This document shows positions 37,946 to 52,284 of a stretch of 64,000 nt of DNA, piece by piece (position 1 is the stretch's first letter; each line of letters opens with the position of its first letter). The position numbers and the translations under genes were made by a program. The notes under the pieces were generated by a model. That model saw nothing but the letters and a program-made list of their open reading frames with translations. It had not been told where the DNA came from and did no database searches. The DNA is taken from positions 51,651,115 through 51,715,114 of the forward strand of contig JALIRH010000004.1 in assembly GCA_023055505.1 (NCBI GenBank), written 5' to 3'. The DNA comes from Callipepla californica brunnescens. Its lineage: Eukaryota > Chordata > Aves > Galliformes > Odontophoridae.

Positions 37946-40900
37946 AAACTGCCCAGATAGGAAGCCAGATCCCTGGGCAGAAAGTGGTTCAAGCTACTCA
38001 TTACCATCTCAAGCACAGACACTCGATAGTCACAACACCTACATTCGGTATCTGTTGTGAGCAGCCTACATGAGACCTCAAGTTGGTGTGCGTGAATTGG
38101 GACAATTCAGCTGACAGATGGGCATATGCTATTTATCTGCCTCCTATGTGTGTAGGAAAAACCAACAAGTTCCCAAGAACTGCTTTGAAATCTACCAGCA
38201 GAGAGTCAGAAAAACAGTCAAGCATTATCACAGTTTTGGAAGGAACTGGACATCTGTAGGTTTATGGAGACCAAGGTACTGGTAAAGTTATAAAGCATCA
38301 TAGTCCTGATCTTTGAGCGTACATCTAATGAGTCATACTGTCCACATACACCAGCTGAGTATGTGAGTATTGTCTCAGTATTTAACACTGCTTTGAACAA
38401 TCTTAGCATGTTCTTGCTGGCTTTGCTGCCATTTCAAGAGTTGCGCTGTTTTCTGTCTAGTTTTCCAGAGCAAGAAGCACAGGTGCTTACATGCCCTCCA
38501 AAAGCCATCTTCTCTGGCAGTGCTGACCTTCTCTGCTCTGTCGGTCTGGTTCAAAACCCTTCGACTTCTGGATTCATTTGCTTCACTCATCTCATGCTGA
38601 GAGTGCATCAGGAGCGCATGAAATGGTGCCAGGATAGAGAAGTGCGATGCCTTCCATGTTTCTGGAACAGGTGTCACATATAACAACTACCAGGGAAAAG
38701 AAAATGAGGCTCTGGGTTGTCTTAGTTATTTTCAGTCATTTTGATTTTGTTCCCTACTTCAAAACATTGAAGGAGAAAAGAAAAGCCCCCTGAGGTTGAA
38801 GAGCTGATGGCATTTCTAAATGTTTAGCATTGCCTCGCTGCATTTAGGACTTTGACCCTAGATACCTTTTTTCTGCTGGTGTATCACAGCAAGCAAGACA
38901 CTGCCAGTCAAAACACAAGTTGTTCTTTGATTCGGCTTTTCCACCAAACTTTGGGAGGAGTAGGAAAGATTGAAGTGCTGCAATCCACACAGCAGTCAGA
39001 GCAACAGCCAAGCTGTCCCGGGACACTCATACAAGTGCAAGGGCATCACAAGGGCTTTGTGCCTGAAGTGCCTGCTTTGAAGACCAAGGCAATGAGGGTA
39101 GCACAGCTCTGCACCACCAGCCCACCTGAGCACAGCAACTCACTCACCTATGGTACAATTCGAGCCACTCGAACTCGCATCCTTTTTCCGACCTTAGAAA
39201 TCACAAAGAGCAAAATGCTTTAAGGCGAGCCATGTCAAAGCCAAGCTTTTCTTTGTGCAAAAGATCCACAAAGCTCCTCTTAGTCACTGCTTGTATTTAA
39301 CAAACGACAGTACTTGGCACTGCAAGTGCAGTAGGAAGAGCTGGTTCCCAGCCCTGATAGGCTGTGTGCAAAGAGACACAAGAGAAACATGTAAATTGGG
39401 AAATGATGGAGGGATAACTATCTTCACATCAGAGAGAACATTGTCTGACATTAAACTTTGTGCCCTCCCAAAGATAAGCACATACTTTATTCTCATCAGC
39501 TCAGATACCAAGTAGTTTTGCAGAGCCCCTGCACCCTTGACAAGGGTAAAGACGAGACAAAACCAGAATCCCCAAATCACCAGGCATCACAGAATCATCA
39601 CAGAAGTTTGAAAACTTCTGTGCACATGCACATCATCCTCTGCTATCCACAAAGCCCTGAATGAGCACGCTGCACTCCTGTGACTGTGAGGAAATGGGAC
39701 CCATCTGTGCCCCAGCCCCAGGTACCAACTGTAAGCAGCTGCTAAGCACAGTCACGCATCTGTCCCTTCCTACAGCACAGCACTGCACAGACGTCCAAGA
39801 GTGAGGCTGAGGGGTCGGGGCAACAGCTTCAAAGGAGAAGTTACCACACCTTGAGGGTCAGCATCTTTCAGTCAGGAACCTACTGCAGCAGTGGGTATAG
39901 AGAAGAGATGCTTGCATTTAAAGCAAGGGCAGAAAGAACAGCACCAATCTCTGAAAGCTGTCCCCTGTTCATCCCAGGCCCCAGCCTTCCAAGTGCCTGT
40001 ATCCACAGCTGGGTGCATTTTTAAATCAACTTTACCAAGTGCTCGACTCAAAACCTCATGGATCAGTGCTTCAGTGAGAAAAATCACAGCAACTGTGGGG
40101 AGGGTGTAGTTTCAATCCTTCCAGTTTATTCATTTCAGTGCTTAGCTTAGTAACAGCCAGTGCCTGCTGAGCTGATCCAACGGTCTGAGCAGCACATCAT
40201 GTGCACTGTTTTGACTCTTCATGCCAGGGAACAGGGACTGAGGACGCTCACCAGAAGGGAGAGCTTCATTTTCTGCTATTTGCTGCTATTGCAAGTTGAC
40301 AAGAACAACAGCTGACAGGGAAGTGCAGGAGGAATTGAGGTTTCGATGCTCCCAGGGAGGATGGGCAGGGAGAAGGCTGGAAATGCTCAGGAAACGGCTG
40401 AAGCCAGATGTGAGTGGCAGGAGAGATGCTGCAGGAGTCCCACGATAGCCACATTCGAGCCACGCTTCGCTTTGCAGTCGGAGCTTATTTTTCTGCCTTC
40501 CTCTTCTCCTCCCCTCTCTGCCTTTGTCAAAGTTTCCCCCTCACCAGAATATAACTTGTATATTATATTTACTTCTTATACAAGGCAGATTCCACTCTGC
40601 TAGCCATGGTCCAAAAAGCCTACCTGGTAACATTTCTCCTTCTGATTCCAAGCAGGAGTTTAGGTCACTCCTGCTAATAAAATGATAACATTTGGGGAAA
40701 CTGACATTTTCCCTTTTTGTTTTCTTCATTTTCCAAAAAAACCAGCCACTTGCTGGGTAAATTACCCAGCTTAGTGCTTCTGTTCCTGCAGGCAGTAAGA
40801 ACAGAGAGACAAAGCAGAGCATCTGCTCAGTCCTGAGAAACACTCCAATGAGTTTGCCTTTGAGTTTTACTAGGTGATGGGCTACAGGACCTGCTCTGGA

Positions 40901-43900
40901 AGTGAGCAGGCACAACAGGAGATGAGATTTTTAAGCAGAGATCTGAGAACAAGCAGAAGGGATGGGCTGTTAGAGGATGCCTCCCTTGTACAGAGGGCAA
41001 CAGAGGTGAAAGTGTGTGGGTACTCTGTGAGAAGTTGTTTTAAAAGGGTAAAAAAAGAGCAGCTCCGAAGAGTAAAGACAGCCAGCAGATCATAGACAGG
41101 ACACAGCCAGGTCAGCAGAGCCCTTACAAAGGCAGGCACATAACTTATGTCTGAGGCAGGGGAAAAGAAAGGAGGAACAAGGAACAAAGGCACTGCGGCT
41201 GCACCATACCAGGACAGCACACTTAACAGCAGTGTTGGGAAGGGCACAGAGGGAGCAGAGGGCGATAGGCACTCACAAAGATTCATTAAGGCTCACATAC
41301 ATCTCAGCTGCTGCCACTAGGTTTTGTTATTCATGCAGATCTCTCCAGGTATCTTTGCACTCACAGGGCTCTAACAGTGATGGATTTCAGCTCCAGACAC
41401 TTCATTCACGACCAAGGTTAATCATGTTCTACACTGTTAGTCTTTCTTCCGCAGTGCTGCTTGCATTGGGAGAACAGGATATTTCTGTATCAGGCTCCTT
41501 CATGTCTATGTTTCCTCATTCCCCTCAGCTTACTGGCTCACGATGATCAAAATACCAGCACCTCTGGCACCTCGTGACTGGTTTCCACAATTTTTACTCT
41601 GGCTAATCTCAAGTTGAGCCCATCTAAAGACAAAATCACGATTCCAGTTCGCTCTGCCATCCATGCAGCAGCAGCTCGAGCTTGCATTTATCTCTGAGGA
41701 GATAAATAGCGACAACTCCTAAACTGCAGTGCAGAGCCCTTGCACAGCCTCTGACCCTGGCTCTGGCTGCTTTGTGCATCTCTGCTGGCACCGTACAGCC
41801 ACAGAGCGGCAGACGCGGTGTCCTGAAAGCACATCAGCACAGCCCCCAAGCAGCTGTCAGCCTCCAAGCGACCTGTCTGCAGCACACAGCTCCCTGCTGC
41901 CCACCTAAGGAATCAGCAGTGCTCCAGCCTTCCTGCCCTCCTGAGAAGTAAAAGGGATCAGCAGCAGCCCTGCGACAAGCCTAGATTTTGCCAAAACTGA
42001 CTGCTTTCTTTAGAACAACACTGATTAACCAGCAAGGAGTTGCCACAGTGGGATGAGTGCTGCAAGCTTCCACCTATTTGAGACACAGCAGCTACACTCT
42101 TCAGAAAGCAAAAGACAAGGTGATGCCCAAACAGGGGTCTGCAAGCCCAAAAAGGCTCAGTGCTCCCCACACCTCCTGGCTGGCCCTGCTGCTGGCACCC
42201 TGCTCAGCAGTACTCTGTCCCCCAGCACCTTGCTCCAATGTGCAGCACCTGCTCCAGATCACATCTACCTCATTACTTAAGCCACACTTGTCTCCAAGCC
42301 ACAGGCTGGCCGTGCTAATTGCAGGATTCACACGGGTCAGCCCATGATAACTGCAGGATTCAGCCTCAGATAAATCCAGAGCAGAACAGGACCTCTTTTT
42401 CCTGCCCCACTGAAGGTGAGTTGCACATATACGCCCATAACTCAAATATCCAGTTTTTTCACCTAGTCAGTGGAAAGAGCTGGCTTCAAATGAAAGCCAC
42501 ATTATCTTCTGGGAAATATCTGAGCCATAATATGCACGAGCCAGAGATAGACACTTCAGCAGAAGAGCAACTGCCTCTGGTAACAGGCAGCTGCCTTCAG
42601 CACCCCGCTCCATCTCTACTGCAGCTCTCCATTTTTCCACTGGTACTTCCCTGCTCAGCTGTCCCATGGCAATAAGAACACCCTGAAATGTGTTTCTCAC
42701 TCAGCGAACTTCATCACTTTGTATTCTTTAAATCACTTGAGTATAAATATTAGGAGAGCTGCGAGAAATGGTATCCAGCTCACATTTCAGCACTTGTCTC
42801 TCAATGGGAATCTAATAGATGGCTCCATGTCTCATTTCAAGTCACATAAACAGAGTGAGAGAACGCAGGCTGCTTGTTTCAACACAACCACCACAAAAAC
42901 GCAAGCAAAGAGCCAGGCTGCAAATGTCAAAACAAGCAATTGGCTTTGAGATATGGGGAGAATTTTGTTCTCATGATCCTAACAGCTTACATACATATGC
43001 AACGCGAAGTAACAAAGCACCAAAAGCATTCTCCAACTTTCCTTCATGTGACAGCAGATGTACAACAGAATGTGCCCCCCTCATCCCAGCCAGATGAGAA
43101 GGCAGCATCTCTTCTGAGATGCTCTGCAGTGGTAGGGAGCTCATGAGGATTTTAATATTTCTCTCTGTTGCAAACGTCCTCTTGACTTTGTCATAATACA
43201 TTCACCTCCCTGCAACTGCCTTGTCCACTTGAGCTGCATGCTCCTGGGAAGGATTCGTGTCTAAAAGTCAAACGTGTGAGCGTGGTTTCAGCACAGCACA
43301 ACTCACAACCAGCCTTCCAGGTGCTACTGCAGCAGAAAGAAAAGCAAATATCTGCTGTAAGCTTTCAGTACCATGGGATTTAAGCTTGTCAGATAACGCT
43401 GTAAAAGCAGGTCAAAAAAACTGAAAACCCCACAGGCCGCCCAGATGATAGCTGATCTCCTGTCCCCGCGGGAAGCCATCACGTTAGCACTCCCAAAATG
43501 CACTCAAAACCTAAGGATGGTGCTGGCAACTGAAAACATCACTGCTGGCAGCAATAGCCCATAGCCAGGCTGGGTGCAGGAGCTGGGGATGTGGGTTGGG
43601 ACCTGACCTAGATGCTGAGAAATGCCTCCTGCAGGAAGGCACTGGCTGCAGGGGGATGCTGCTGCAGCCACAGCAGTGGGCAGAGGTCATGGCTGAAGCT
43701 GCCCCTGGTCAGCCCCACTGCAGGACCACAGGGCTTCCTTCCCTGGGTAAAATTCCACCACATTCTTCACTGCTTCTAGTGAGCAGAGCAGCTCCTTGAT
43801 TTAGGCACTGGTGTGGACTGATATGGCTCTGAAGAAATAATTACTTTCCAAAATAATCTAAATTTATGGTTAAAAAGTATTTGCTTTTTTTTTTTTCAGA

Positions 43901-44221
43901 GATTTTTACCTAATTTATTCACTTTTTGCCCATGACTTGTGAAACCAGGACTACATAACACATTTGTTTCATTGATTAATAATGGATTAAATTAGTCTTT
44001 ACTTACTTATTGCTTAATGACCCAGCAAAGGCCTCAGAATTTGGCTTAACAACAGTGCAGCAAGATACTTCAAGTGATTAATTACAACATAATTAACATC
44101 CTTGCAGTCGTCAGACACAAAGTCCAGTGATGTACAACGCTTCTGTGTACACAGGACAGAAATGATTCCAGGAACTAAATCTGAGTTGCTTACAGCTGCG
44201 ATGCTGTAGCAGACATTCAAC

Positions 44222-44312
44222 TTAGAATCATTAAGGTTGGAAAAGACTTCTAAGATCATCCACTCCAACCTGAAGCACCATGCCCCACTGACCATGTCCC
44301 TCAGTGTCACTG
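44222..44312 (-). mobile_element. CR1 3' end fragment
   Basis: TTAGAATCATTAAGGTTGGA, then AAAGACTTCTAAGATCATCC, CACTCCAACC and GACCATGTCCCTCAGTGTCA form a clear antisense CR1 end of about 90 bases. Confidence 0.92.
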
Positions 44313-47300
44313 CTTTGTGAGACACATACATAGGATCGGTGGCAACTGATGGTGCCCAGGGCTGTCATTTTGTTGTAAAAGCACTTTCCTGGCCAGGTCT
44401 TTCACTATAGCAATGAGGAGGATTGTAGGAAAGCCCAGTGGGACTTAAGGTCCTCAGCTGGCAAGACAAAGAATCATCTGGGTGTTTCTATTCTTTTGCT
44501 AAACAGTACAAATAGAGCCAGAGATGGCCCAAGTTTCATTTAAATGGATAAAGACCGTGATGCATATTCACCCAATAGGATAAACTGCACAACATCAGGA
44601 CAGCCTAAATTGTCAGTATGCAGCTGAAATTAGAAGAGGAGCAATGTTTTCAAAGCCCTTCGGTTTGAAAGAGGCACCCTTCCACTCAGATGCCCACGTG
44701 TCAAACATGGTCATTTTAAAATCTGCGCTTGAACAGTAGAAGAAAGCATCCCTCTCCAAAAAAGAGCGGCTCATAAAAATGATCTCAGCTCATTTGGCTG
44801 TAAAACAATCGTGCATACATAGTTGACAGGGATTCTCCATTGGAAATCATACATCTCAGAGCACCTGCTCCAAGGACAAGCCAAGTGCATAAAGCTTCGT
44901 TGCAGGGGCTGTGCAAGATGCCCAGGGTCTTCCAGCCACCTATCCTTGATCTTCTCCATGGAATAGGACCTGGGAAAGTGTGTGGGGGTGAAGGTCAGGG
45001 AGAAAATCTAGAGCAAATGCTATACCAAGCAGATATTGAAATCCATCTGTTTTACCAAAAGCAGCAAAAATGAGGAAGGCAGTAACACACCTCCTAGAAA
45101 CAGCATCTGTTGCAGTGTTAAAAAACCAAACAGAGCTTCACGACAAGGTTAAAAGAAGTAAAGGCTTGAGCTGTGTCTTCAAACCATGTTTTTCTGACCA
45201 GGGTGGTTCAGTGGTTTTCAATACCTGCTTAAAACACTTCACTGACATTGGTGTGATTGCCCACCTTGACTCATTAGTGCTGTTCCCATTCCCATCAGCA
45301 ACAGCACAGGCAGCAACTGTCTGCACCTGCTTCCATCTTTGCCTGAAGAAAGGTTTAAATTCAAGAGTGCCATTTCCAAGAAAACAATTAAAACTGAAGC
45401 TTTGAGGCACCTTAGGCTACCAGGAAAGTTGTCAGCTCTCATGACACACAATTGCGAGTGATCTCTCAAGTCAGAGTGGAGACAACTGCTGAATTCTGGT
45501 TTCACTCACAAATAAGACTCAATTGGCCTCAGCAGGAATCTCAAGCTGTCAGGGGCAGAGCACTGACTTGCTGCTCTGGATTTACCATGTACCTGATGAC
45601 AGTACTGAATTTATGCACATTGGATAGCCCGTGACTCTTTCAATAGAAGTATCAAATTTGGCAGAATTCAGCCTTTTGAATGCTCAAGTCTGAGCTCAAA
45701 TAGGTCTTCCACTTCCTCAGAAAGACTGAAAAGGAAGTTTAAGCAGCCGTCAGTTTCAGGGATGAAATGGTTTTGGTAGCACTTTCTTCACAGAGCACAC
45801 CTGAGCAGAACATTTAATCAATCCATTTAACATGAAGCGACGGTTTGCCTGCACATGCGGAACTGACAGCATTTTATTTCTAAGGCTCAAATGGCAGAAA
45901 TTCAACCTGGCACTGGAAAACATCACTGCTATTCAATGACCACGTGATTTTGGCCAACAGTTTATAAAAGCAAAGCAGATGCTCCTTGGCTTGCTTTTGC
46001 TGATTTTTAAAACCAGAGGTTGTAAATGTACAGACAATACAGAACAACTTTAAAAACAAAACATTAAAGAATACAAAAGACAGCTTTACAAACTCCACCA
46101 AAATGTCTGTAAACAGTTCAGGATGTGACTGCACATGTCAGCACACAGGACACGTATCGCTTAGGACAGAAGGAGATGGAGGAGGATGCACGAGGGCAAA
46201 AGCAGAGATGTCACAAGAACTCACTAAAAGGCAAGTGAGAAATAGTGGAACTTAGCATGAGAGATGAGTTCAGAAAAGGAAGAGGGAAATGGGAAAGGAG
46301 AAGAAATTCTGAATGAGGATGACTGTCCTGAAGAACAAGAGCTCCAAGAGAGAGTGTATTTCAGCAGAAGAATCTGAAGCGATTTTGCCTGTAAAGATTA
46401 GAGACAGAGCACTGGAGACAGCAAGGCAGAGGTCATCTGGGACCAGCTACAATAACGTGTGCACTCCCAAGCCCCTCAGCATAGCACAGCAAACAGAAGT
46501 CCCATGGAGTGTCTAAACACCACTTTGCCACATGCTGCAACAAATCCATTCTAGGGTGATGTTGCAGGCAGTTTTTGTACACCCCAAAGATGATGCTGTC
46601 TGTGATGTCTTCAAGAAAACCATCTGCCATAGCCACACACAAAACTATATAGATTTAATATCAGTCCTGAGGCCACTGTTCCTCTAAAGATGTACAAAAA
46701 AGTCAAATATTTAAGACTCCTTCCTCCACAAGGGCAGTAAATTCAGGGAAAGGCTTTCCTGGCTCCTGGTGAACTCTAGAAGATGAAAGCATTTCAGTGA
46801 TCCAGTCTCTTTCAGGCAAAAAGCAAGAGCTTTTCTCAAGACTCTCGCACTGCTCTCACCCCTCCGGATCTCAGCTCACAGGAAGAAAGCAGCATTCAGA
46901 CCCCAGCCACTACTGCACATTGCAAAGCATCACGCAACACCCAGAGAGCACCTCCCTTGCTGATTACAGGACTACCAGCCATCAATTTCCCAGCAGATGC
47001 CTGTTTGGCTCCAAACCCCATAAGCCACTCTTAGCCTTTTGAGACACTCTTCTTGTGGTCATCCCTCTGTCTCTCACAGGGGCAACAGAATGCATCAATA
47101 TCATACCCAATTTTCACTTGTTATCTACACAAGAAATTTGTCTATGCATCGAAAATAAGAGTTCAGATGGATGGAACAAAAACATTTCTTGCTAGACACC
47201 TAGCTGTATGTTTCCTTAAGTGGACTCAGGAAAAGAACACAAGCACTCATCCTGGTGCTTGGTCACACTAACTACAGATCTCAGGGTGAAACCTAAATGC

Positions 47301-49030
47301 CACTCGATCTATAGAGAAACTCAAAGGCAGACTGCCCCATCACGCGCACACCTCAGCGATAGCCCAAGCATAAAAAGCCTGTGAGACAGCAGTATCTTAG
47401 CAGTAAATCCCTAGTGTTCCTTCAACATTTATCCCATTGGGAAATCAAGTATTAAAGAGACACGTTTGTGCCTCTTCGCTTCAAATTCTCTGAGAAGTCA
47501 CACTCCTTTTTCTTTTCAGATTGCAGTCATCTGGCATTAGGCAAAGGCCAAAGTTCCCTGTCAGAGAGGAGGTGATGTTTCACTGCCAAGTTTTTTGTTT
47601 TCAGAGCAGCTGAAACACTCATTGCTCCAGTTCTCAAGAGAAAAAGCTGTGAAGAGGTGCTGACACAGGAGGCTGTTCTGACAACATCTTGTACTCCAGG
47701 TTACTCTGGTTCAGGTGTCCCCAGAGATCTCCATGAGTTTCTCAGAGCAGAGGGAGAAAATCCCCAGGGCAGACCAGAAAGAGGAGTGACAGCTAGTGGT
47801 GATGCTCCTGTTCCCAGGATATGGGGCCCGTCCACAGCAGATCTTTGCTCCTTATCTAATGAGGTCTCAGAGGAGATTAGCTGTGACTGCCTTTTGGGAA
47901 ATACTCAAGGCTACTTTGCAGGTAGCAGACTAGCCAAAGTACCACAGTTTGAAAGCTTTTGAGACCTCAAGTGCCTTTGGACTGAAGTGCTCAGTGCCTT
48001 TCGGCAGGAGGCTAGGAAGGACAAATTGCAGAGCCAAAGGCATGGCCCAAATAAGTGACTGGTGGATCAGTCACCCTATAGCTCTAGCTGATACATTGCA
48101 AGAAGGCCCTGGGGATGACCAGGACTATGAAGTTCATGCGAAACTCCTGGCAACAACCATGGCTCAGGTGTACACTGAGTTCAGTGTGGGAATAATCACT
48201 ATCTGAAGACATTGATACAAATCCTCAGAGCCAAAGCTGCAAAACACCTTCATGCTGCAGCACAACAAATGTCAGGACTCCTTTCTCAAGAGGAAAACAC
48301 TACATGGCTGACAGCAGACTGAGCACACCCAACTCACAGTTAAAATTAGTGTGAGGAGGTCTGCTAACAGCATCACTCGAATCCTTCCTTGGAGATGTGC
48401 TGTAACATAACAAAATTCCCCAAACCCAAGATAGGGAAAGCAGGCAGTCTTCTCTGCATGCAGATTAGCTAGAAGGATGGCTTAATCTTCCTTCTGGATT
48501 GCTTATATCCACACTTCTCCTCACAAATCCAGAAGGGAAAGTTAAATGCAGATAAGGTCACTGTCAACATGAGCAGGAAACAAGCGAATAAAAAGCCACA
48601 AACCCTTGGAAGTGTCTCCATTAATTATAAATCACTGGAAAGCATTCAGCCAGTTAACAGCAGAAAGCCTTTTCCTGGCTGTCAGCAGGGCAGCTTGAGG
48701 TTTACTTTGAAAATTTACCAACAGGGAAAGCCAGGGTCTCCTGGTCACAACCAGGCAGAGTCACTAAGAGCTTTACAAGCCCTTGATTTCCCATCTTAAC
48801 TGATGGGAATAGATAGTGGCCAACCTGTACAGTAATTCCACTCATTGAAAGATGAAACACCATCATCAAACCAAGACTGAGGAAGATCCAAATCTTTTAC
48901 AGACACTGGAAATAAAAGCAGACACACTTAACGAACAGAGACTACCAACCCACAGTCACCCCCCATCCACATGGGTGCTACAAATGGAGGACCAACAATT
49001 TGCCTAAGCTTTACAGAAAGCTTCAGAACA

Positions 49031-49125
49031 TTCCCAAGGTCGCATGAGGTGTTTGTGGCACAGCAGGGAACTGAAACCAAGCCTTGCAGATCCATTTCCA
49101 GTCTCAGCCCCAAAATGATCCCTTG
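49031..49125 (-). mobile_element. possible ancient MIR/CORE-SINE fragment
   Basis: TTCCCAAGGTCGCATGAGGT, then TTTGTGGCACAGCAGGGAAC and TGAAACCAAGCCTTGC resemble the antisense MIR core (the remembered pattern is CCCAAGGTCACACAG, GGCAGAGC and GAACCCAGG). Divergence is high, and a chance or other-family match cannot be excluded. Confidence 0.5.
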
Positions 49126-52100
49126 ACTCCCCTGTAAAGCTCATCTGAACAGGTAGGAGATCATTTGCAAGCTTTAAATAGAAAGAGTGTAAAGAATGGA
49201 AAATAACTCTTCCACGCTGGCAATATTGCCCCTATTTAGCTAACAAGCATCGATTTCTTTTTCGTCAGCTACTTGAATGCAGATGAAAGCAGCACAGATT
49301 TGGTTCTTTTGTTTAATTCCCTCAGCCCAATGAGTGCTACTGATGCTATCACCAGACTCTGAGGACTGATTTACCCAAGTGCTATTTAAAGTCAGAGAGG
49401 TGCTTACATCTCATTTTATTCAGGACCAATGGGAATTGCAAGTTAGAGAGGAAATTCTTTTCTTTCTATTTTCGTGTTGATAAAGCTCTCCCATATGAAG
49501 GAACAGATCTCTGAGAAAACAAGCTGTTCTCAGAGCAACAGAACACATGATGCCTTGTTCTCCTACAGATTTATCCCTCTGCTACACCAGTGCAGAGAAC
49601 CTGCTTCTGCTTTTGCCACAGTTTCATCTCTCCATGAAATTCTGGAAGAACTATCTTCTCTCAATCACCTCATAAAATTCATCTCAAGTTGAAGGAGCTC
49701 AAGTGGACACAGCTACAGCTGAAGCGTTCCTCCTGTGTTTGAAAACAAGAAAGCAGCAAGGAAAAGAATTGGTCTCTGTATTGTTTATTCTTTCCCTTTA
49801 GGTTGATTTTCCCTTCTTTAATTCAGATGCAATGAGCACTCAGGCATTTGCCTGCAAGGTGCCACTCCAAGCCTCACAGCTCTACAGGTGAAAGCAGGAG
49901 CAAACTTCGGCCATTTTTACATTCTTCACAATTTACAGTCCTCTCGCCTTCAAAGAATTGTCTGTGGGAAAATCCACCTTGCCTGCCCACATAATATAGG
50001 CCAGGGAAGCTAATTTAGGACTTTCTGCCTCAGACCAGTTTGGGTTTTGTGCTGTCAAATCGAAGACATTGAGTCTCAATGTCAAGACTGCAAGTGACAG
50101 AAGATTACAAAGTGGGGAGGTAATATCTATCTGCCTGCAACACACACACCCTCCTGGCATCCCTGAGTCCCATACAGGCTCATGTACGAGCTGCATTTGC
50201 CATCTCTCTGCAAAAATCTTCCCCAAAAAAATCAGGCGATGTTTTACATGCTTCTCTTAAACATCTGCTAGTTTGCTATGCCATTCCAGTCCAGGACACG
50301 ACCACAGATGGGGCCATCACACAAGCACATATGCTAAGTTCTTAGATACAGCTGTCACCCTGCTGCAGCAGCACCCCTGCATTTCTGCAACATCGCTATG
50401 AAGTAAGAAGAAACTTGGGAAAGAGCAGCAGCACAGAGCCATCTAAATTCCACACCTGTTGCCACACTCCTTTCCCACAGCTGTAAATCTATTACCAGTC
50501 ACAGCCTCAGACACAATCTGGGACACGTGCCTGACACACATGGTATCAGGCTATAAATAGTCAGATACGGACACTCACACTAGATATTCTGAAGATTATT
50601 TGATTAAGCTGGGGCTTCTGAGAAGAGATATGTTGCAGAAGCTGGCTCAGACCAGCACAACCAGGATGCTGAAAAGCCACAGCTGTACCCAGTGTCCCTG
50701 GGCAAGCACCAGCAGGGACCATTTGAGCATCTGAAGCTGGACTACATAGAAGGAAGGCAGGCAGCAATAAGAGGTCAAACTGTTCTTAATGAACACTATT
50801 CTCATTTTTCCAGTACTTGGGTACAACCTGAAATCCTGAGCATCCAGGGAGATGCACTGCTCTTTTAGAAGTGACACGCTGAGCACTTCTGACCATGAGT
50901 CCCAGTCTGACTGGGACAGAACAGAGCAGGTGAGCAAGCACTGAGCTGGGCTGTGTGCTTAAATGCAGACAAAGCTGAGCAGATGCACTGAACTTACTCC
51001 TGTGTGTCATACCTGTGTGTTCCTCTTCTGAGAAGAAGCAGATTTGATTCCCCACTGCTTTGTATTTAGCACCATCACCCACACTCTCACAAACCATCAT
51101 TTACTTCCTCTCAGATTCACATATAGATGACATATTTTGCAAGCCATGGGTAACAGACCCAAAGGCTCAGGAAACTCATCCGGATTCAAGGCAGGAGCAG
51201 CACGTTCAGAGCATTTAAAACCCATATTTGAAGCCGAGGCTGAAACTCTCAGCACGGAGTCACTCCCTGTCTATAAATGATAAATTATATATAAACCAAA
51301 CTACCTGCTGTGAGCATCCACAAGCTGTTGCAGCTCGCCCTACCACAGTCAGGTTGGAGTTGCTTAGCTCAGCTGAGCTCTTGGCTTTCCATAGTGATGG
51401 CTGCACTGGGACACAGTCAAGGGACAGTCAGGACAAGCTATGGCAGCTGCAGATCTGTTGTCCACACCAAGCCCATGAGGGTACAGGGGTCTGACACCCA
51501 CTTTAGAGACAGTTTTGCAAGGCTACTTGCATCCAGTTAGCCACAGTCAGTCATGAAAGTCTAAATTACACCTGAAGAGTGTAATTTAGAGAGAAAAAGC
51601 TGCTTATAAGGGAGAGGAAAGCATTCGTAACCCATCAAAACACCTTGGTGATGCACAGTCCACCTGAAGTGAGAATCCTCTGCAGCCATAGGCTTTCTTT
51701 ATGATTAGTAAACACTGCAGATGGAGAACAGAAGGCTGAAGTACCAGACTTCACCAGAATTCCTGGGAAAGCTAACATTACAGGGAAAATTTAACTGTGC
51801 TATAGACAGAATGAGGAAATCACTTGCAATAGTCACTGACCTGATGAAATGTGCTAACGGGCTGCGCAAGAAGTAACTTCCCTGCTTGCTGGATGTTTTC
51901 CCAGTCTGCACGAGGTTGGAGAAACGACCAGCCAAAAAGGGAAAACAAAAAATCCCCCCCAAAAACAGCAAAGGACAGTCGCTATGAGGCCAGGGAAACA
52001 CCAGCCTTGTGGAAAGCTAAACAGCTGTTCCCATAAAATATTTCTGCTTCTATGGATAAACCTTTCCAAAATGAGAAAAGCCTGTCAGGACATGCCCTAC

Positions 52101-52242
52101 TTCATCTCCAAAGCCTAGCATCTCCCGAGTTCAAATAAATGGTGTAAAGTTATCCTTCCAACACTAAACTAACAATGATAGCCACAACCACTTCTGTTTG
52201 GCCTGTTCTCTGGCAATATCACTAATCACAAGCAGCAAAAAA

Positions 52243-52284
52243 ACAGAATCAGAATTGTTTGAGGTTGAAGGGACCTCTGAACAA
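52243..52284 (-). mobile_element. CR1 3' tip, very short
   Basis: CAGAATCAGAATTGTTTGAG followed by GTTGAAGGGACCTCTGAA is a degenerate antisense CR1 tip. It is short, so confidence is moderate. Confidence 0.65.
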
